DNA from: Eretmocerus hayati
Taxonomy: Eukaryota; Arthropoda; Insecta; Hymenoptera; Aphelinidae
DNA: 64,000 nucleotides
Assembly (NCBI GenBank): GCA_029851415.1
Contig: CM056742.1
Span: 155,253,121 to 155,317,120, forward strand
Direction: 5' to 3'
Below are positions 38,301-53,300 of the stretch, piece by piece (the stretch's first letter is position 1; each line of letters opens with the position of its first letter). Both the position numbers and the translations under genes were made by a program. The notes under the pieces were generated by a model. It saw nothing but the letters and a program-made list of their open reading frames with translations. It searched no databases and was not told where the DNA came from.

Positions 38301-41300
38301 TGTTTTCTGCATTCATTGAATTTGATTTTTCCACTATAATTCGGACTGTGCATTTTTGTGAAGCGCCTTGCAATCTCAACCCGTATACAATAAGCAATAA
38401 ATTCTGTATGAAATGAGAATCCAAGGACGAGTTTCATCAAAACTCGAAATAAATCTTGAATCTGTCGACATCCATAAGATCTTATTCAAGATCAGCAGGT
38501 CAAAAGAAAATAACAAACAAAAATACAGCCCAGCCATTTCTTACCAGTCTTGAATTCACAGTTCGTAAATTTCACGAGACGACAAGTCGCGTCGCCGAAA
38601 TTCGATTTCCATCGTGCATGGTTTTAGAGCTTGACAAAATCAGGGCTCAAATTTTTGGCAGAGGATGAACCTCGCCTTTTAGTTTTGCCCCAGTTACGCA
38701 TATACTGCATGTGCACTAGGTATATAATACTCTCTCGAATTCCAAAGCTAGCTCAATCCAAAATGAGCGTATAATAATCTAAGACTAGTCGAGTCGTCGA
38801 GTCGTCGCCCCTTCGGCTTCAATTAGCCCCGAGTCGCATAATAATATATACGCACTTACACATTTTCTCAGACTGAAAATTTATTTTTGCTAGGAATGGC
38901 CTAAATTTGAAATTTCGAATGTCTCGAGAGAGGCATGTGCGACCATTTGGCCTTGTCGGATCTATGAAGATAATAGTTTTGGATGTGTCTGGGCGAATCT
39001 TTCGCAGATGGTAATAATAATATATAAATGTATAGTTTTGAGGTGGCGGTTGAGCGACGCACCGTCGTCGTCGTCGTCGTCGCGCGAGAGTCACGGCCGC
39101 GCGTTTTTCGCGGACGCGAATATTTATATTGTTTATGATACATTAAGCTGCTCATCGCGTGCTACGGCTGTTCAGATTTTGCGCCTGTTATATATTTAGA
39201 TGGTGCAAAAATTTATCGGGACGTTTTCATGAATGGTTTTGGTCTATTTTGGGCTGATGAGTGTGTACGCTGTTTTGATGCAAGTGCGAGCTTATGAATC
39301 ATGCTTTGATGATTGAAATACTACTTACTTATATATTGAGCTGCAATTCATTGAGCTTGCTTTAAGGAGTGCAAGTGATGATGAAATTTCAATGTTTGCG
39401 CTTTGTGATACCGATTGATTGGTTTTGAAAGATGCGAGCCTTGTTCCTGCGCTTCGAAGTGATCACGTATCATCATGCTAAGCGGATGCTTTTGAGGGTT
39501 ACAACCTTGCTTGTCAAAGTTTATTGCCAAAACTGCAATTCTACATTCTTTGCGTGCATATGTAATATCTGAGTGACAGCTTGATTGCCTACGTTGTCAA
39601 TTGCAATGACATTTCTGAGACTCTTCTATGAATCTATCCTTGCCAAAATATGTCTTAGGGGCTATCCATAACTTACTTTTGAGTTTTAGGGCGTGAATAA
39701 GGGAAAGACTTCCTCAATTTCTTACTCTGCATATCATGAGCCAGCAACTTTCAATTAAGAAAAAATTCATATACAGAGAGGAAAGGGTCACGAAATTTAT
39801 AAGATTTTTCCTTGCGTAATTAATGGATAGCCCTTTAGTCGGATGAGAGATGAATTTTGAAAATTTTGTGTCTTAGAACAGAGGATCCGAGTAAAGTGAT
39901 CGAGGAAATTCAAGAGAAGATTGAGCCGTATATGCTCCCTGTAAGTTTACAATAGCAATCATAGTCGCAAGAGTATTACACGATAAGGCCAATAATTAAT
40001 TAGAATTTCCGAGTTTAGATTGAAAAAATATTATTTGATCCACTCGAAGAAAAGAGAGAAGGAACTCCAGACGAAGTTTCAGAAATCAAAGACGAGTCCG
40101 TGCTGCCACCAGAACCGGAGGCTGAAAAAGTCGAGGCTGAAATTTATCCAGAGAAGCCACGTGACGAATATAGTGAGAAGATTCCAAACAAAGATCTCAC
40201 GGACGAGGAGATAGCTCAATTGATTCTCGACGAGGAAGAAGTTTTGAATGAAAAAGGAGTTTTGGGGTGAGTTGATTTTTGCAAACTTGATAACCATGTC
40301 TGGAGTTTTCAATATTTTCCAAATTTGGAATTTGAAATCTTGGAGTGTGATCCCGACACAAACAATGAAATTTAGAAAGTCGACAGGCGTACGAGCACGC
40401 GTGAGATATTTCACCAAGTATACTGTCTATAGACATCATAATATTATCAAGCAAAGTCACAAAAAACTCCGAAGTGGCCATGTCAGGGTTTTTTTGTTTG
40501 CGTGGTGCTTTGAACTTGCGTGGGATAATCGGTCGAGACGATCACTGTGAAAATGTGGCAGGTCAAGTTACTTGATTTCTCAGAAATAAACTTTAGTATA
40601 CGTGAAATTTTTTGTTGAGGAAAATAGACACATTTTCTAGATGATTGGAGTGAGATTATTTGAGCGTTCCTAGGACATCCAGTTGGCATAACTTAGCTTT
40701 GATTTGTGGGAACACAAAATCTCCGACTTTTGATTAGAACTTATTTGGGTCCGGGAGGATCAAAAAAGTTGAGTTGTTATAAGAGATAGTCCACAGGATC
40801 CACAAATATTTATACCAACCCAACGTTGCCTCCCACATCTCACTTCTGAATCGTAATTCCACAGCTAAGATAGGTCCGGAGTCCGCCACCATTTTGGATT
40901 TTCTTTTCAATTTCATGGAATTCTAATACTCCGTAATGCGATTCTGACATGCCTTTTATTCGTGCATACGAAAAACCATGTGATTTGGTTGAGTAAAACT
41001 CGAGTGATTTACAGAACGGATTCCAATTTATCTTCCTAGGCTATTAAATGTGATTGGCTACTCCGGCTTCCCGTTAAAGGAACACATTTCCAAATTGTAG
41101 TAGAAGCAGGATGTCATACAAAAGACTCATCATTGTTTTCAATAGATCAACTAACTTTTCTGAATTTCAGAGTAAACTTCAAGAAGATCAGGCCTCGAGC
41201 GCCACTGTTCAAGCAATCGGAGGTGTTCAAGGAGCTGGTGAAGGAAGAACTCGTAAAGGAGGAACCAGCCCAAGCTCAACATCTCAAACGTCATACAACG

Positions 41301-44300
41301 TTTCTTCAAAGGCCAGAACGAGCTCCGCCAAAACCACGCACCAACAGCCAATCCGAATCTGATAAACCTAGTGGCGAACAGACCGATTCGGAAGGCTACA
41401 AAGTTGTTATAAAAAAACAGCCAAAGAAGAGCGTGACCGAACGTTTACTTGAGCGTGGACTCATCGAGCCGTCTCGCTTAGCAAAGACCCCGAGTCAGTC
41501 CGAGGTAAACGGAGAGCTAACCTTACCAACACCTCTGCCAGCGCGACCCAACTGGTATTTGAGTTCTTGTACGATTGTCAACTCAGACGGAACCTCCCTT
41601 CGCGTGGATAACGATAGTGATAACAAGCAGACCGACATTGAAGAAGACCCATCTGTTACTGAAAAAATCTATCTTCGGGACTACACCGACAATACCGACC
41701 TTGCCGATCTTCAGAAGCAAATAGACTCTACGGATCTTACCGATCTTGAAGACCAGCCTACTGTTACCGACCAATCTCATCTTGCGGAGAGCAGCGAACT
41801 CGACGATCTCACTGATCTAACCTATCTTTTAGAACAAACCGAGCTGAAACATCTTACCGAACTGGAGGAGAGCATTGACCTTACCGACCTAGCTGACTTT
41901 ACCGACCTTACCGACCTCCTAAAACGTACGGAGTTCACTCTCTGTACCGGTCTCACTGATTCTCCTGAGCAAACCGATTCCCTCGATCTCAACGACTACA
42001 CCGATTCTCTTGACCTTACCGACCTTACCGACCACTCCACTATGATATCGATCAACGAAGAATCTGCTCCAACAATTGTACCCTGTTCCGGTACCATTAC
42101 ATCTCCCCGTAAAAAGCAGAGACTTTGTCGTCGTGGACGTTACGCTAAACGATGCCTTTCCAGAGCTTTCGACTCTCTAAAATCTTCTTCCAACTCGACC
42201 AAATCTCCCAGTGGCGGGAAATTTAAACCTCGTCTAGTGCGTAGACCTCACTACTTCGAGCGCATCGTTGGCAAGGGCCTGAATCTTGATACGCCAAACG
42301 ATCAGCGTCGTAGATCGAGTGTGGCTGACGAAGGTTTACTTCAGGTTTTGATGTTGGCTTCGTTGGCACATAGTCTACGCGATACTTACGATACGGAAAT
42401 TTTACATCGAGGTTCAAGTAGACGCAATTCCAGACGCGCTTCAAGCTGTAGACGCGACTCTCAAGCTGCCAACAGCTTTGAAAATGGTCTTTTTGCATTC
42501 AGAGCAGCCCACGAACAGCAACAACTCAATAGTTTTCAAAGCAGATGTGCCGAAGGCAGACGTCGTTTATCGGTCATGTCCATTGCGATTGCAGATAAAG
42601 TCAATAGAGCCATTGGTACCGATGTTGCCAGAGGTATTGCGTACGCCCTCGTGCCATGCGCTTCGGCTCTTGCCTTTTTCATGTTTAATTATGCCAAACG
42701 TTACAATGCACAGGCTATCGCTGATGCTCGTGGTTAAGATTTTCAAATAAATTCATGAGAACGTGAAAAAAGACTCATTTAATCAATGCTGCTGGAAATA
42801 CTGACAGTAGGAAGGAAATCTTTGGAATTGCTGAAATCCCTGAATCTCGAAATTGAACGATGAGGCTATATCGAAATGAATCAAAATCCGATCGCGACTG
42901 ATGTGAAGCACACTGAAATAGTTTATAGTACAAATCATTCTACGAGTAATCAACAAAGAAGAGTTATAGATTATGTAGTTCTCTGCTCATTTATGAACAT
43001 TCATCGTTATTTATTTTAAAATCGTATGATAAGATGCACACTCTCATTTCGAACGATAAATTTCTAGTTAATGTCACCTCTCATTGATGAAATTGACTGC
43101 CTTATATGTGTAACTTTATAGAATAAATATAAATATTAAGTTGATATCAAATTCTCGTCAATTAGCTCGCTTGTTTATATTACCTGCAATGAATTTCTTA
43201 CTACTTTTTCGCATAATTTCATCATATCGTTCATTCATAATTCGATCATGACTTCTTTCATGCATTCATCTCAGGCAATTGTATTCGGCTAATCTTTGAC
43301 TCTGTATTTGGAAGTTAGAAGATCAAGTAACCTTCCAAGTATTGTTCTATCGAACCACCTGCAGTGAAGGTATTATACATAGATATGGATTCGACTTTCT
43401 TTGTCCACATAATATGTGTAAAATAGAAGGGTCGTCAGAAAAGTTTGCCCGACTATGCTGTCTCAAAATACTTCGAACTATTCATAATCTTGAATTTCTC
43501 ATTGTGATCTGGAAACTACTCAGAAACCCTGCACATATGATAGAACAAATTTACTCTTCTATGTAGATATGATTAACGTGGACTAAAAGGAAACTTCGCT
43601 GAAATTTTTCAAAAGAATTTGAAGGAGACGTTGTATTTAGACTTAAGCATAATTATTAAGCAGGTTAGTTCTCTCATCAAATGGGGCATAAAATATAAAC
43701 CATGAAAACTTGTAGGAACATTTCATCGTCAGTCTTTTCAGTAAATCATGATAAAGCTATTTCATTGTAAGTACATCTCAACTCTTGCTGAGTTTTGCAC
43801 AGAAGTTTGATGATTCAAACCAGTCAGCGAATCATCTTCATCAAGAAAGTTTTAATACGGCCGTGTTTAAGAAGAAAATTCTCAAAAGACGAATCTTTCA
43901 CGAGTAACTTCACTTTTGATAATTTAGCTCATTCCATCTTCTCACTTTACATTGACTCATCATTTAGACCACAATACCTCCCAAGTGTCTTTTAATATAA
44001 AGTTAGCAGTTTGAGGAGTAATGCATGAGGATCACCAAATCTTGTGCAATCAAATGCACAAGACAAGTCTGTCTAGTTGGCATGATTATTTTCGGAGAAG
44101 ACTAAGTAGAGGTTGATGCTTGCTTTAGTAGTTAGGAAGATCATACTTCAAACAGAGATGATAACGAAAAAATAGATTCGTCCATCATTTCATCGCACTT
44201 CCTCTAAAAATCTGGGAACGCGAATATTCATGAAACTATTTTTCGAGCTCATGATTCATTACATCATAAGAGAGCATGATGCATGAGTGATGGTCATAGA

Positions 44301-47300
44301 AATAATTCATAAGCCTCGCAAAATTGCAATGGCGATTCAGAATCTAGTTATTTTTCACTTCAAACTTCTAGAAACGTTAATTATCTGTTGAGCCCTGAAT
44401 ATCTTTTATCATTTCGTTTTTGCTTATTGACGTGTGAAATTTAAATCTTGCTTCATGGCCGTCACTCAATGTTTTTTTAGCTTGCTATGAATTGCTGCCT
44501 AACAAATTTAACACCCGCTTTTTTGCTTGCTTTGGCAAAAATATAGAAAACAACTCCTGCTGCGACTCCCGAGCCCAACGCCCAACCTGAGAAACCAGAC
44601 TCTGAATCGCGGCCGCAGAGTCAATCTGAGGTCATCGAAATCGTTGAATCAACGGACGCCAGTGACGAGGCTAAAGGCGACACACAAGAAGAACAAACGG
44701 TATGAAACGATAATTATTGATCAAAATATCTCATAGAATTATTTGATAATCAATGTATGGCATGTAATATTGACGGAATCAATCTTTAGGAATTTTAAAG
44801 GAAACCATTTTGGAACCAAAAAAATGAAGTTATGGTTCAGTGGCATCGGTTACGTCATTTCTGCAAAGCCATGCATAATTAAGAATTCTTCACATAGAAA
44901 TGCCTAATAAGTAAATATACCTAGCTGGCTCTGGTTCAAAATATTGTTAATGGAATGAACACACCTTCTTATTTCTATTTTTAATTAGCTTCAATCAGAA
45001 ATCATTACAGTCAAAATTTACGTGAACCTCGGCTCTTTTTTCACAGTCAAATTTCTGCCCGATTTTGGTCCTGATTGTATCAAAATTTTAAAGAGTTTGC
45101 CATTGAGAATACATTAGAAAGAATCTGTACGTCCCACCATTCATTTGAACCTCTAGTAGATTACTAGAAAGACCATGATACACTCAGTATCACGTTTTTA
45201 ATCAATTTTTATTATTTTTTTTTTTTCATAGCAGCAACCGGAGCCAAAAGTTGAGGAACCAGCGGACGAGGATACGCAACAAGAAAATCAATCGGAAAAG
45301 TTGACCGTCAGTCAGCCCTCGACTGAGGTGGACGTAGAGTTCGCGGTTACAATGGACCGGGACAAGATAAAAGAGCTTGTTACTACAGAGATAAGCCTGG
45401 AGCGTCAACTTGAAAGCGTCCAAAGCCAACTGCTAGCCCTAAAACAGTTACCCAGTGAAATTGAGAAGCATCTGCAGGTCGTTTCGCAGCAGCTCCACAA
45501 AATCATGGAGCTCAGTGGTGCCCAGCAGCAGCAACAACAGCAGTCCGAGGCGCCATCACAGGCCCAGGGTGAGCGTAAAATCAGAGTTAACAACGCGGGA
45601 AATCGTGTGATCAACGAACCAAAAGAATCGCAGGCCGAAGCCCGTAATCCTTGATATCAATCATTGATCATATTTATATTAATTCACTCAATTTTTTAAA
45701 AGAAATTCATTTTAAAATACGAATTTATTGATTGAATTCGTTATGCAAAAGAGATTTTCTCATTCCTGATTCTCATGAACACTTGCAGATTTCAAACTTA
45801 TAGAATAAGCATGAAACAAGATCATCAATGGCGCGGGAGAGAATTGAGTAGTCGTATGATCGGACAGAGAAAATACTTGGCATTTAAAGTTTTTAGTCAT
45901 TATTTTATGTGGATCGTCAACGACTCATTCATCTTGTTCATTCTTATAATGAATCATTTACATCCAAAATGGAGTTACGCTGATGGTCTAAAGTTTTAGG
46001 ACTTCCATAAATATATTCTCCAGTTTTGTAAATTGAACTCTTAGGCTCTACTTGATCAAAAAGAACTTTATCAGGGCTCATTTTGAGGGTCTTTCCGCGT
46101 GCTTCAAGATTTTATGATCCAACTTCATCTGTACGAATTGGGGTTTTCACAGCCCTAGGTTGACGAAGTGTGAATTTTGATGATGTTTGAAGGAATCTTC
46201 TTGGCTCCTGCACATCAGAGGTTCATCAATGTTTTGGTATGGCACATGTAAGACATAAAAGTACAAGTCCATAGGGCTCGAAAATTCGTTTTTGAGGGCT
46301 TCTTTACATTACTCCTAATCCGAGCTATGACATTTCCACTGAAAAAAGTTTTTGCGCAAAAAAGTATCCTTTTCTAAAATGACGAAGAAATTTCTAAAGC
46401 TTTCTCGTTTTCTTTACCAAGATATAGAAGATAGATACCGTAAACTAGGACGTGTGTGGACACTGGGTCGACTCTGCAACACTTTTATTTTTGCGTTTAC
46501 TCTCGATCACATCATTTTGAAGCATTGTTTAGGCTTTTCAATTAAAAGCTTTTGGATAAACCAACAAAATGAGTGTCTATAGAAAGCTCCAGACTGAGCC
46601 AGTCAAGAGTAAACGCAAAAACAAAAGTGTTACAAAATCACCCCGGTATCCAAAGTCACCCCTGTTTACGTTACCTCAAACGAACATTATATCCCTCATA
46701 AATTAATTTCTTCTTTTTTCTTGAACTGAAGTGCTATTTTTTTGCTGATAAACTCTCATCATAGAAAATGTCATAGCTCGGATTGGAAGTAGCGCAGAGA
46801 GACGTTCAAAAACGAATTTTGAAGCTCTGGACTTGTAGTTTCAGGTCTTCAAGTTCCATATCAAACTATTAATGTAATAATGATGTACAGGAGCCAGAAG
46901 ATTCGCTCAAAAAAGATCGAAATCGACACTTTCCCAAGCTAGGATTGCAGAGATTCGGATTGGCGCTGATGAAAAAGAAATATGCTATCTTGAAGTACGT
47001 AGAAAAGCCTTTAAATTGAGCCCTGATGAAGTCGTTTTCAATCAATGAGAGCCTAATGGTCCAATTTACAGAATTGGATGAAACATTTTTGGGTGCCCTG
47101 AAGCTTTTGATCAGCAGTGTATGTTTGATGTTTTAATTGTTACACCATCAGTGGAGTCTAGATAGAACATCCATTATACTCAGAAAAATCTTCTATGAAT
47201 CATTTTCTCATGGTGTTCACTCGTCAATTCAACTCAACTTCGGCGGGATTTCTTTCTATTTTGAAAATCGTATATAAACTAAGTCATTCAGGAGAGCGTG

Positions 47301-50300
47301 CGATGTATCTGTTTAGTCTGACTGATTTCGAATTGAACATTCATCAGCAATCACATATTTGTTTGTAATGTATTTGTCTCTTAATTGTATTCTAATATTT
47401 GACCGAATAAAGAGAAGTATTGTACAGGATGATCTTGTGTTTTTTCTGCTTACCCTTATATTCACGTTCATGAACTATTGCATCAAATGATGCTCAAATC
47501 TCACTTCACTGAGTACTGTTTATTCTCATATGTCGAAATTGAAACAGGAATGAGGTATCAATCAAACTTCTAAGCTCATGTTTGCCGATCAGTTTCATTG
47601 ATTCTGTTGCATCACAGCTCATCCCCATATCAAAATATTAAATCTATGTCTCATCTATTTCAAAAAACGAATCAAATCATTTCGTCATCTCGTCATCTTC
47701 ACATTTTTTGCCTCTTGCTTTCTCTCGAGCGTAAATGAGCCATTCTGAAAGGTTACAACATAATTCTATGGGAAGAAATAGAGACTAAGTAGTGGTAAAC
47801 GATTTTAGCAGAGGATGAAGACGTTTGTTGTCGGCGAGAACAAAGGACAGAGGAACAGGATGAGGGAGGACAAACACATGAAGAATCGTCGTATCGGGAC
47901 GAGGAGTTTCAGCAATATCTGAGAGTAAAAGAAGATGATCAGCCAGTGTCCGATGCCGAGGCTGACGAGTCGTCTAGTTGGGCGCCCCATCTTATATCCA
48001 CAGATCCAGATTTTTCGATAACAACTGAGTCTAAGGAGCTAGAGATATCAGTCAAAAGCAACGAAGACGATGGAAAGAGGGTCAAAAAATATATTGTATC
48101 GTACGAGTCGGAAGTGATACAGGAGGCACAGAAAGCTGAGAGCACCAGGACCTGTAGTCCTGCTCCCTCCCACAGTACGTTCCTTTTAGAATTTTTTCAT
48201 TGCAATAATTTTTGATTGGTTCTTCCAGGTTTGATTCAAAATTGTTCAATTGATTCTTGAGTTTGCCTTGGTAGCGTGAACCGTTTCAATTGATCTAATA
48301 AGGAATAGATATAATATAAGGACTCACGTAAATGGGTCAATTTCAGCTCTCCAATTGAATGACATTGAGTCAATATTCGGCATGTTTTATGTGTCAGTGA
48401 TCAGATTTCGAAACAGACATTAGAATTGGAATTAAAGATATCAAGAATATTTTCTTAATAACGGAAATCGCGGTAATTTTGCCGTTTTGTCCAAGCAAAA
48501 TGACTGTAAAAGAGGCAGAATTCATTTATGAATTCCATACAATGACTCTGCATTCACAATTTTCATTGTGAAATGTTATAATTCAACGAAAAGTTTAGGG
48601 CCAGTTTCAAATTTTAATAATACTTTTTATAATTTTTACAGCAAATTATGAACCAGATCCAAACTTGACGTTGCAGGATCAGCTAGTTCAAGAACTGAAG
48701 GTACGAAAAAAATGATCCCTGCCTGTTTGTCACTCCTTCTCATAATGATCAACTACTTTCATCTTACAAAACGTCAACCCTCCTCCACATCGACAGACCT
48801 CAAATCCCAATCCAGCCTCCGCTCCAAAACAAAGTGAAAAAAAATGAGAACAGGCGACATTTACCCACCTGCATGCACGATTAACCCAGTTTTATGAAGG
48901 AGGTTGCCCTCGCGCAGACGGGCGATTGAGCACATCAGGTTTCTAGGCTCGCGGCAAAATAAGCATCACAACCTGATAGTTATAAGCCTGCAATGAAATA
49001 GCCCGTCAAAAGAGCCGCCACTGGCGCCCTGTTAATCCTATATCAAAAGATCACACGAGCTACGTGCATCATTGGCAAAAGTGACATTCCTTGAGCAGAG
49101 TGAAGCTTTACGCATATACATGTATGTATATTAGCAACAGTGCCCATCTTTCCCATACGAGGCTGAAGCATATTTGATTTTTCTAACTTTTTGAGAATAA
49201 ACATAGTCTGAGAAAATTTGGAAATTTTCAAACTGTTATTGACGAGATAGAAGTCCCCGTGTTCTATGAAAAATTGTGAAGTATATCTCCTGAATATCTC
49301 AATTACACATTCTTTTCTGTAAAAAGCTGGATAGGTACAAATGAACGGAAAATGATTGAATATTTCAGTTATGATATGATTACATTGCTGTAAATCGTTA
49401 TATAATATGATTACATCGCTTCTAATCGTCTGAAAATATACATTACAAGATTATGCGGTTTGTCGTGATTCAGTACGACTTTTACCTGACTTTGAGAATT
49501 TCTTCTTACAGTGATCTTATTAGGTCTTACGTATTAGTATATTATGTGACGAGTGCGCAGCACGAGTCGCAAACGACATTTTCTAGCTGTTCTACGTCGG
49601 AAGCGCGATTTTCGACTCGTCCTCGCTTCGCGAGGACTCGTCTAAAGTCGCGCTTCCGACGTAGACAGCTAGAAAGATCTTATGAATGAGCCAACTAGAC
49701 ATAATTTCGAGAATTTGCTTGGTCATACTAATATTGGGCTAAATTCAATGGCAAACATGAAAAACGTGACGTTTTGGTAGATTTAGCTAGTTTTAATAGA
49801 GCACGCCTAAATGAATTCGAGATCAATAAAAAAAAAAAATGGATTCAAGATTTGTGAGTTTGTGTTTCGACGATCGATTTAGGTCAGAGATTCATGCTTT
49901 CGTTGAGTAACTGATCATCTACACTTCCTTTTTTTTTTTTTTTCATTTTTGTTAGTCAAACGTGCCAATTTTTACATCAGTTGACTTCTCGACTTATCAT
50001 GTTCTTACAAAGTGGATTCGGATTTGAAAACGTGTCCGCAATTATTTCGAAGCTGCGCATTTTGATTTCGCTTGCGGAGGACTAACATCCGTAAAATCAT
50101 TCCTCATCGTAGGAAATACATACCCGTAAAATAAGCTTGTTTGTTAACGATAGATGAACTTTTATCATTTTCTATCAAATTGAGTTGCGAAGTCCCGAAC
50201 TTTTTAAAATAAGACACGAAAGAGTGCTTTCGATTCACATTCTATTAGAAGTTTAATCATCTTTGACGAGATCTTTGATCTTTGCAAAAGTTGCCAAAAT

Positions 50301-53300
50301 TGTTTTTCATTGCAGTTAAGAAAATTTTGCGAGGCTCTTGCTGTGATGCATATCGTACTTATTACATACAAATTTCTTATTCTGTAGAGAAATTTTTCGG
50401 TAACCTCGGTAAATTTATTGAGGTATCGTATGTATATACTAGTGTTGATATGGGAAGAAATTATGAGGCTTCGATGATTTGCAGCACAGGAAAGGGAAAA
50501 AGCGAGGTTCTCGCGACCATCTGTGGCAGCCGCAGGCTAAGCAGCTAGAGCTCACCTATGGGCGCAAATGGAGGTGCCCAAACGATTTCTTCAACGACGA
50601 AATGATCGCGGACGTGCTCTCGTCCCAGGCGGAAGTCATCCGGGGAAGGGCGCTCGGGTAAGTGTCGTGACGATGCCTATGATCTCTTTACCTCCTCCCA
50701 ATAAGGCTCCATCATCGTCGCGCTCTCACCCTATTTAGCCCGGGCCCGATACACGCTCTTGCTCACTTCTCTACTTTCTGTCATCGCGATATCGAACCTA
50801 CTTTAGAACCAATGTGGTTCTTAGCCATATTCGGATGAGATGCAAAATATTACAAATTTAAGTGTATGATACGTGAGTCAAGGTAGAGCCATTAGGGAAT
50901 ATTTCCAAAGACAACCAACCGGAACCAAACAGATTTCTTGAACAAATTGTGGCGAGATTATTTCAGTGATTCTGATCTCAAAACAAATGAAAACAGTGAC
51001 TATTATAGGCAAAATTAAGAACTTCTCGGCAAAAGTTGCATGTATGCTTATTTCAAATTTTTAAAAAAATGTCTTGTTATGAAGTAAGGATTACTGATGA
51101 GAACAGAAGGAAACTTGATGTTTTACCCCACGTTTTTGCACACGATGGCGGTAGTTTCGCCTACTCTACCAGATGTATAATGATTTCATGAAGTACTTGA
51201 TGAATTGTTGCGTTCCCCAACTTGATAATTTTTTTGACAAGTTCAGTAATCATCACGAGCTTGAGAATATGATAACTCCTGATGTTACCTTCCCGTGTCT
51301 TATGAAATTGAAAATTAGAATATTTTCATTCTGTGTACGTCCTTTGATTACAATTTATACGTCCATACGTAGAAACCGCGTGTTTCTAGGCCTCCTCGCG
51401 TAGCGAGGAGGCCTGGAAACAAGCTGTTTCTGCGTACAGACGTATAAAACTGCATACGCGTCTCGTGCGGAAACATTTTTCCTTCGGGAAAACCAAGCTG
51501 GACGGTGCCATCGCCCACGTCCAGCTCGGTTTCCCGAAGGAAAAAATGTTTCCAGCACTCGACGCGTAATGTACTATTTTTGGTGTTCGTATCAATCCAA
51601 TTGAGTTCAAGAGCAAATACGTGGCCAAAGGCGACCATGCGAGAATTTCACTGATCGTTTATGAACACATGAACGAGAGAAAATCTGTTTCAGATTTGTC
51701 ATTTGGTTCTTCGTATGCTCGATTATTCGTTCAATCTAGGAAAAATAATTAGTTGTACCACAAAATGTTAACTCGATCAATGTGCAACATAAGCGCTGTA
51801 AGCTGCTTATTAACGCCTATACCAGAAGAGAAGAATATAACATATATGAACTTCAGAGGAGGAGAAAGATGGGGGGGGGGTTGAGAATAAATTTTCAATG
51901 AGTGTAGTCGATGTGTTAGAAGTAACACGATGTTTTTAATATGCTTGCCCGAAATGAGCATTACTTTTTTTTTTCCTCATCGACCAAGTACGAACTCAAT
52001 GATTATCTTTAAAGAAAAATGCATCATCACATCAATTCCTTACTGCTAAATTGACTCATACGAATAGTGAACCGCAATTTGCGACCTGTATTCAGGGAAA
52101 AGAGTGAGCTGAAAAAATTGGAAAATTTCTTGTTGAACATACGAAGTTTTGTTTTTGAGAATAACAAGACTGCCGTCTTTATCTAATTGTATGTGAAACA
52201 ATACTCGTTTAGTTAAGTTCGAGAGGAGGTATACGATGGTTCAAATCTTTCATTTCTATTGCCTTGAAAATCCCATTGAAAATTGGAAATACGAGTGGAA
52301 ATACGTCCCTTCCAAATTGAGATATGATAGCTCGATAACTCATCATGTCGTGACTCATGCGATGCTTTTTGCAAGATCAATTCCAAAACACTTTTTGAAA
52401 CCGATCTCGCACGTGTGGTCAGTGGTTGAACACTTCAATTATTGATGGAACGTACTCTGACAGAGTATCATTACTCGACACCATTTTCTAATCAAGAGAG
52501 TTGAGTCAAAGTGATACTGACTGATGTATCATCTTATCGTCAAACGTCGGAGCTGGATTATTTTTTTACTGATCGATGTCTCAAATGATACCCTCTGCAC
52601 GCAAATGCAGATTCCCCAAAGCAAAGACATTTCATACTCTTTACACATCTTAGGAAAAAGAAGAGATTAATCTATACTAGGAGCCAATGCTGAACAAAGC
52701 AACAGGTAGAGAAAAATACCGTTTACCGTAACTTGCTACCCATTTGAGCGATCGGCTAAGTAAAGGTCTACCGGCCACAATGTGATTTTCGTTCAAGTTC
52801 TGATTTACTGCTTTGACTCAACAGGAATTTCCAGACCAGATAGGGAGATGACGAGATAATTTTCAACTCTTGGGTTCACTCTTTACGTGCAAAAAGTGAC
52901 TTTACCAGCGTGCCATCGGAAATTGATTTATCACCATCAGTGTAAGGGTTCTCTTTCAGAATTCAACTAGATGGAAGATTAAATTGTCGTTAAAATAGTC
53001 GTAGATTGCGGCACTTGGAAATTTTATGGAGTTGAGAAAATCGCCTCTGGTCATCGGGGTGGAATGTAATGATTCTGAAGGACTTGAACGAGTTTTTCAT
53101 TCAATGGTATTCTTATACCTCTTGTGAAAAATTGAGGGGTTTTCAATTGAACTACCGTATTTCTAATATTAAGCTACAATAAAAAAATTGACGACAGGAT
53201 GAATTGATGAGATAATCACTCACTAGACATCATTTCATTCATGTCAGAAACACTGCTATGCCATCTCCCACAGAAAACCTAAGCACTACTTCTACCCACG

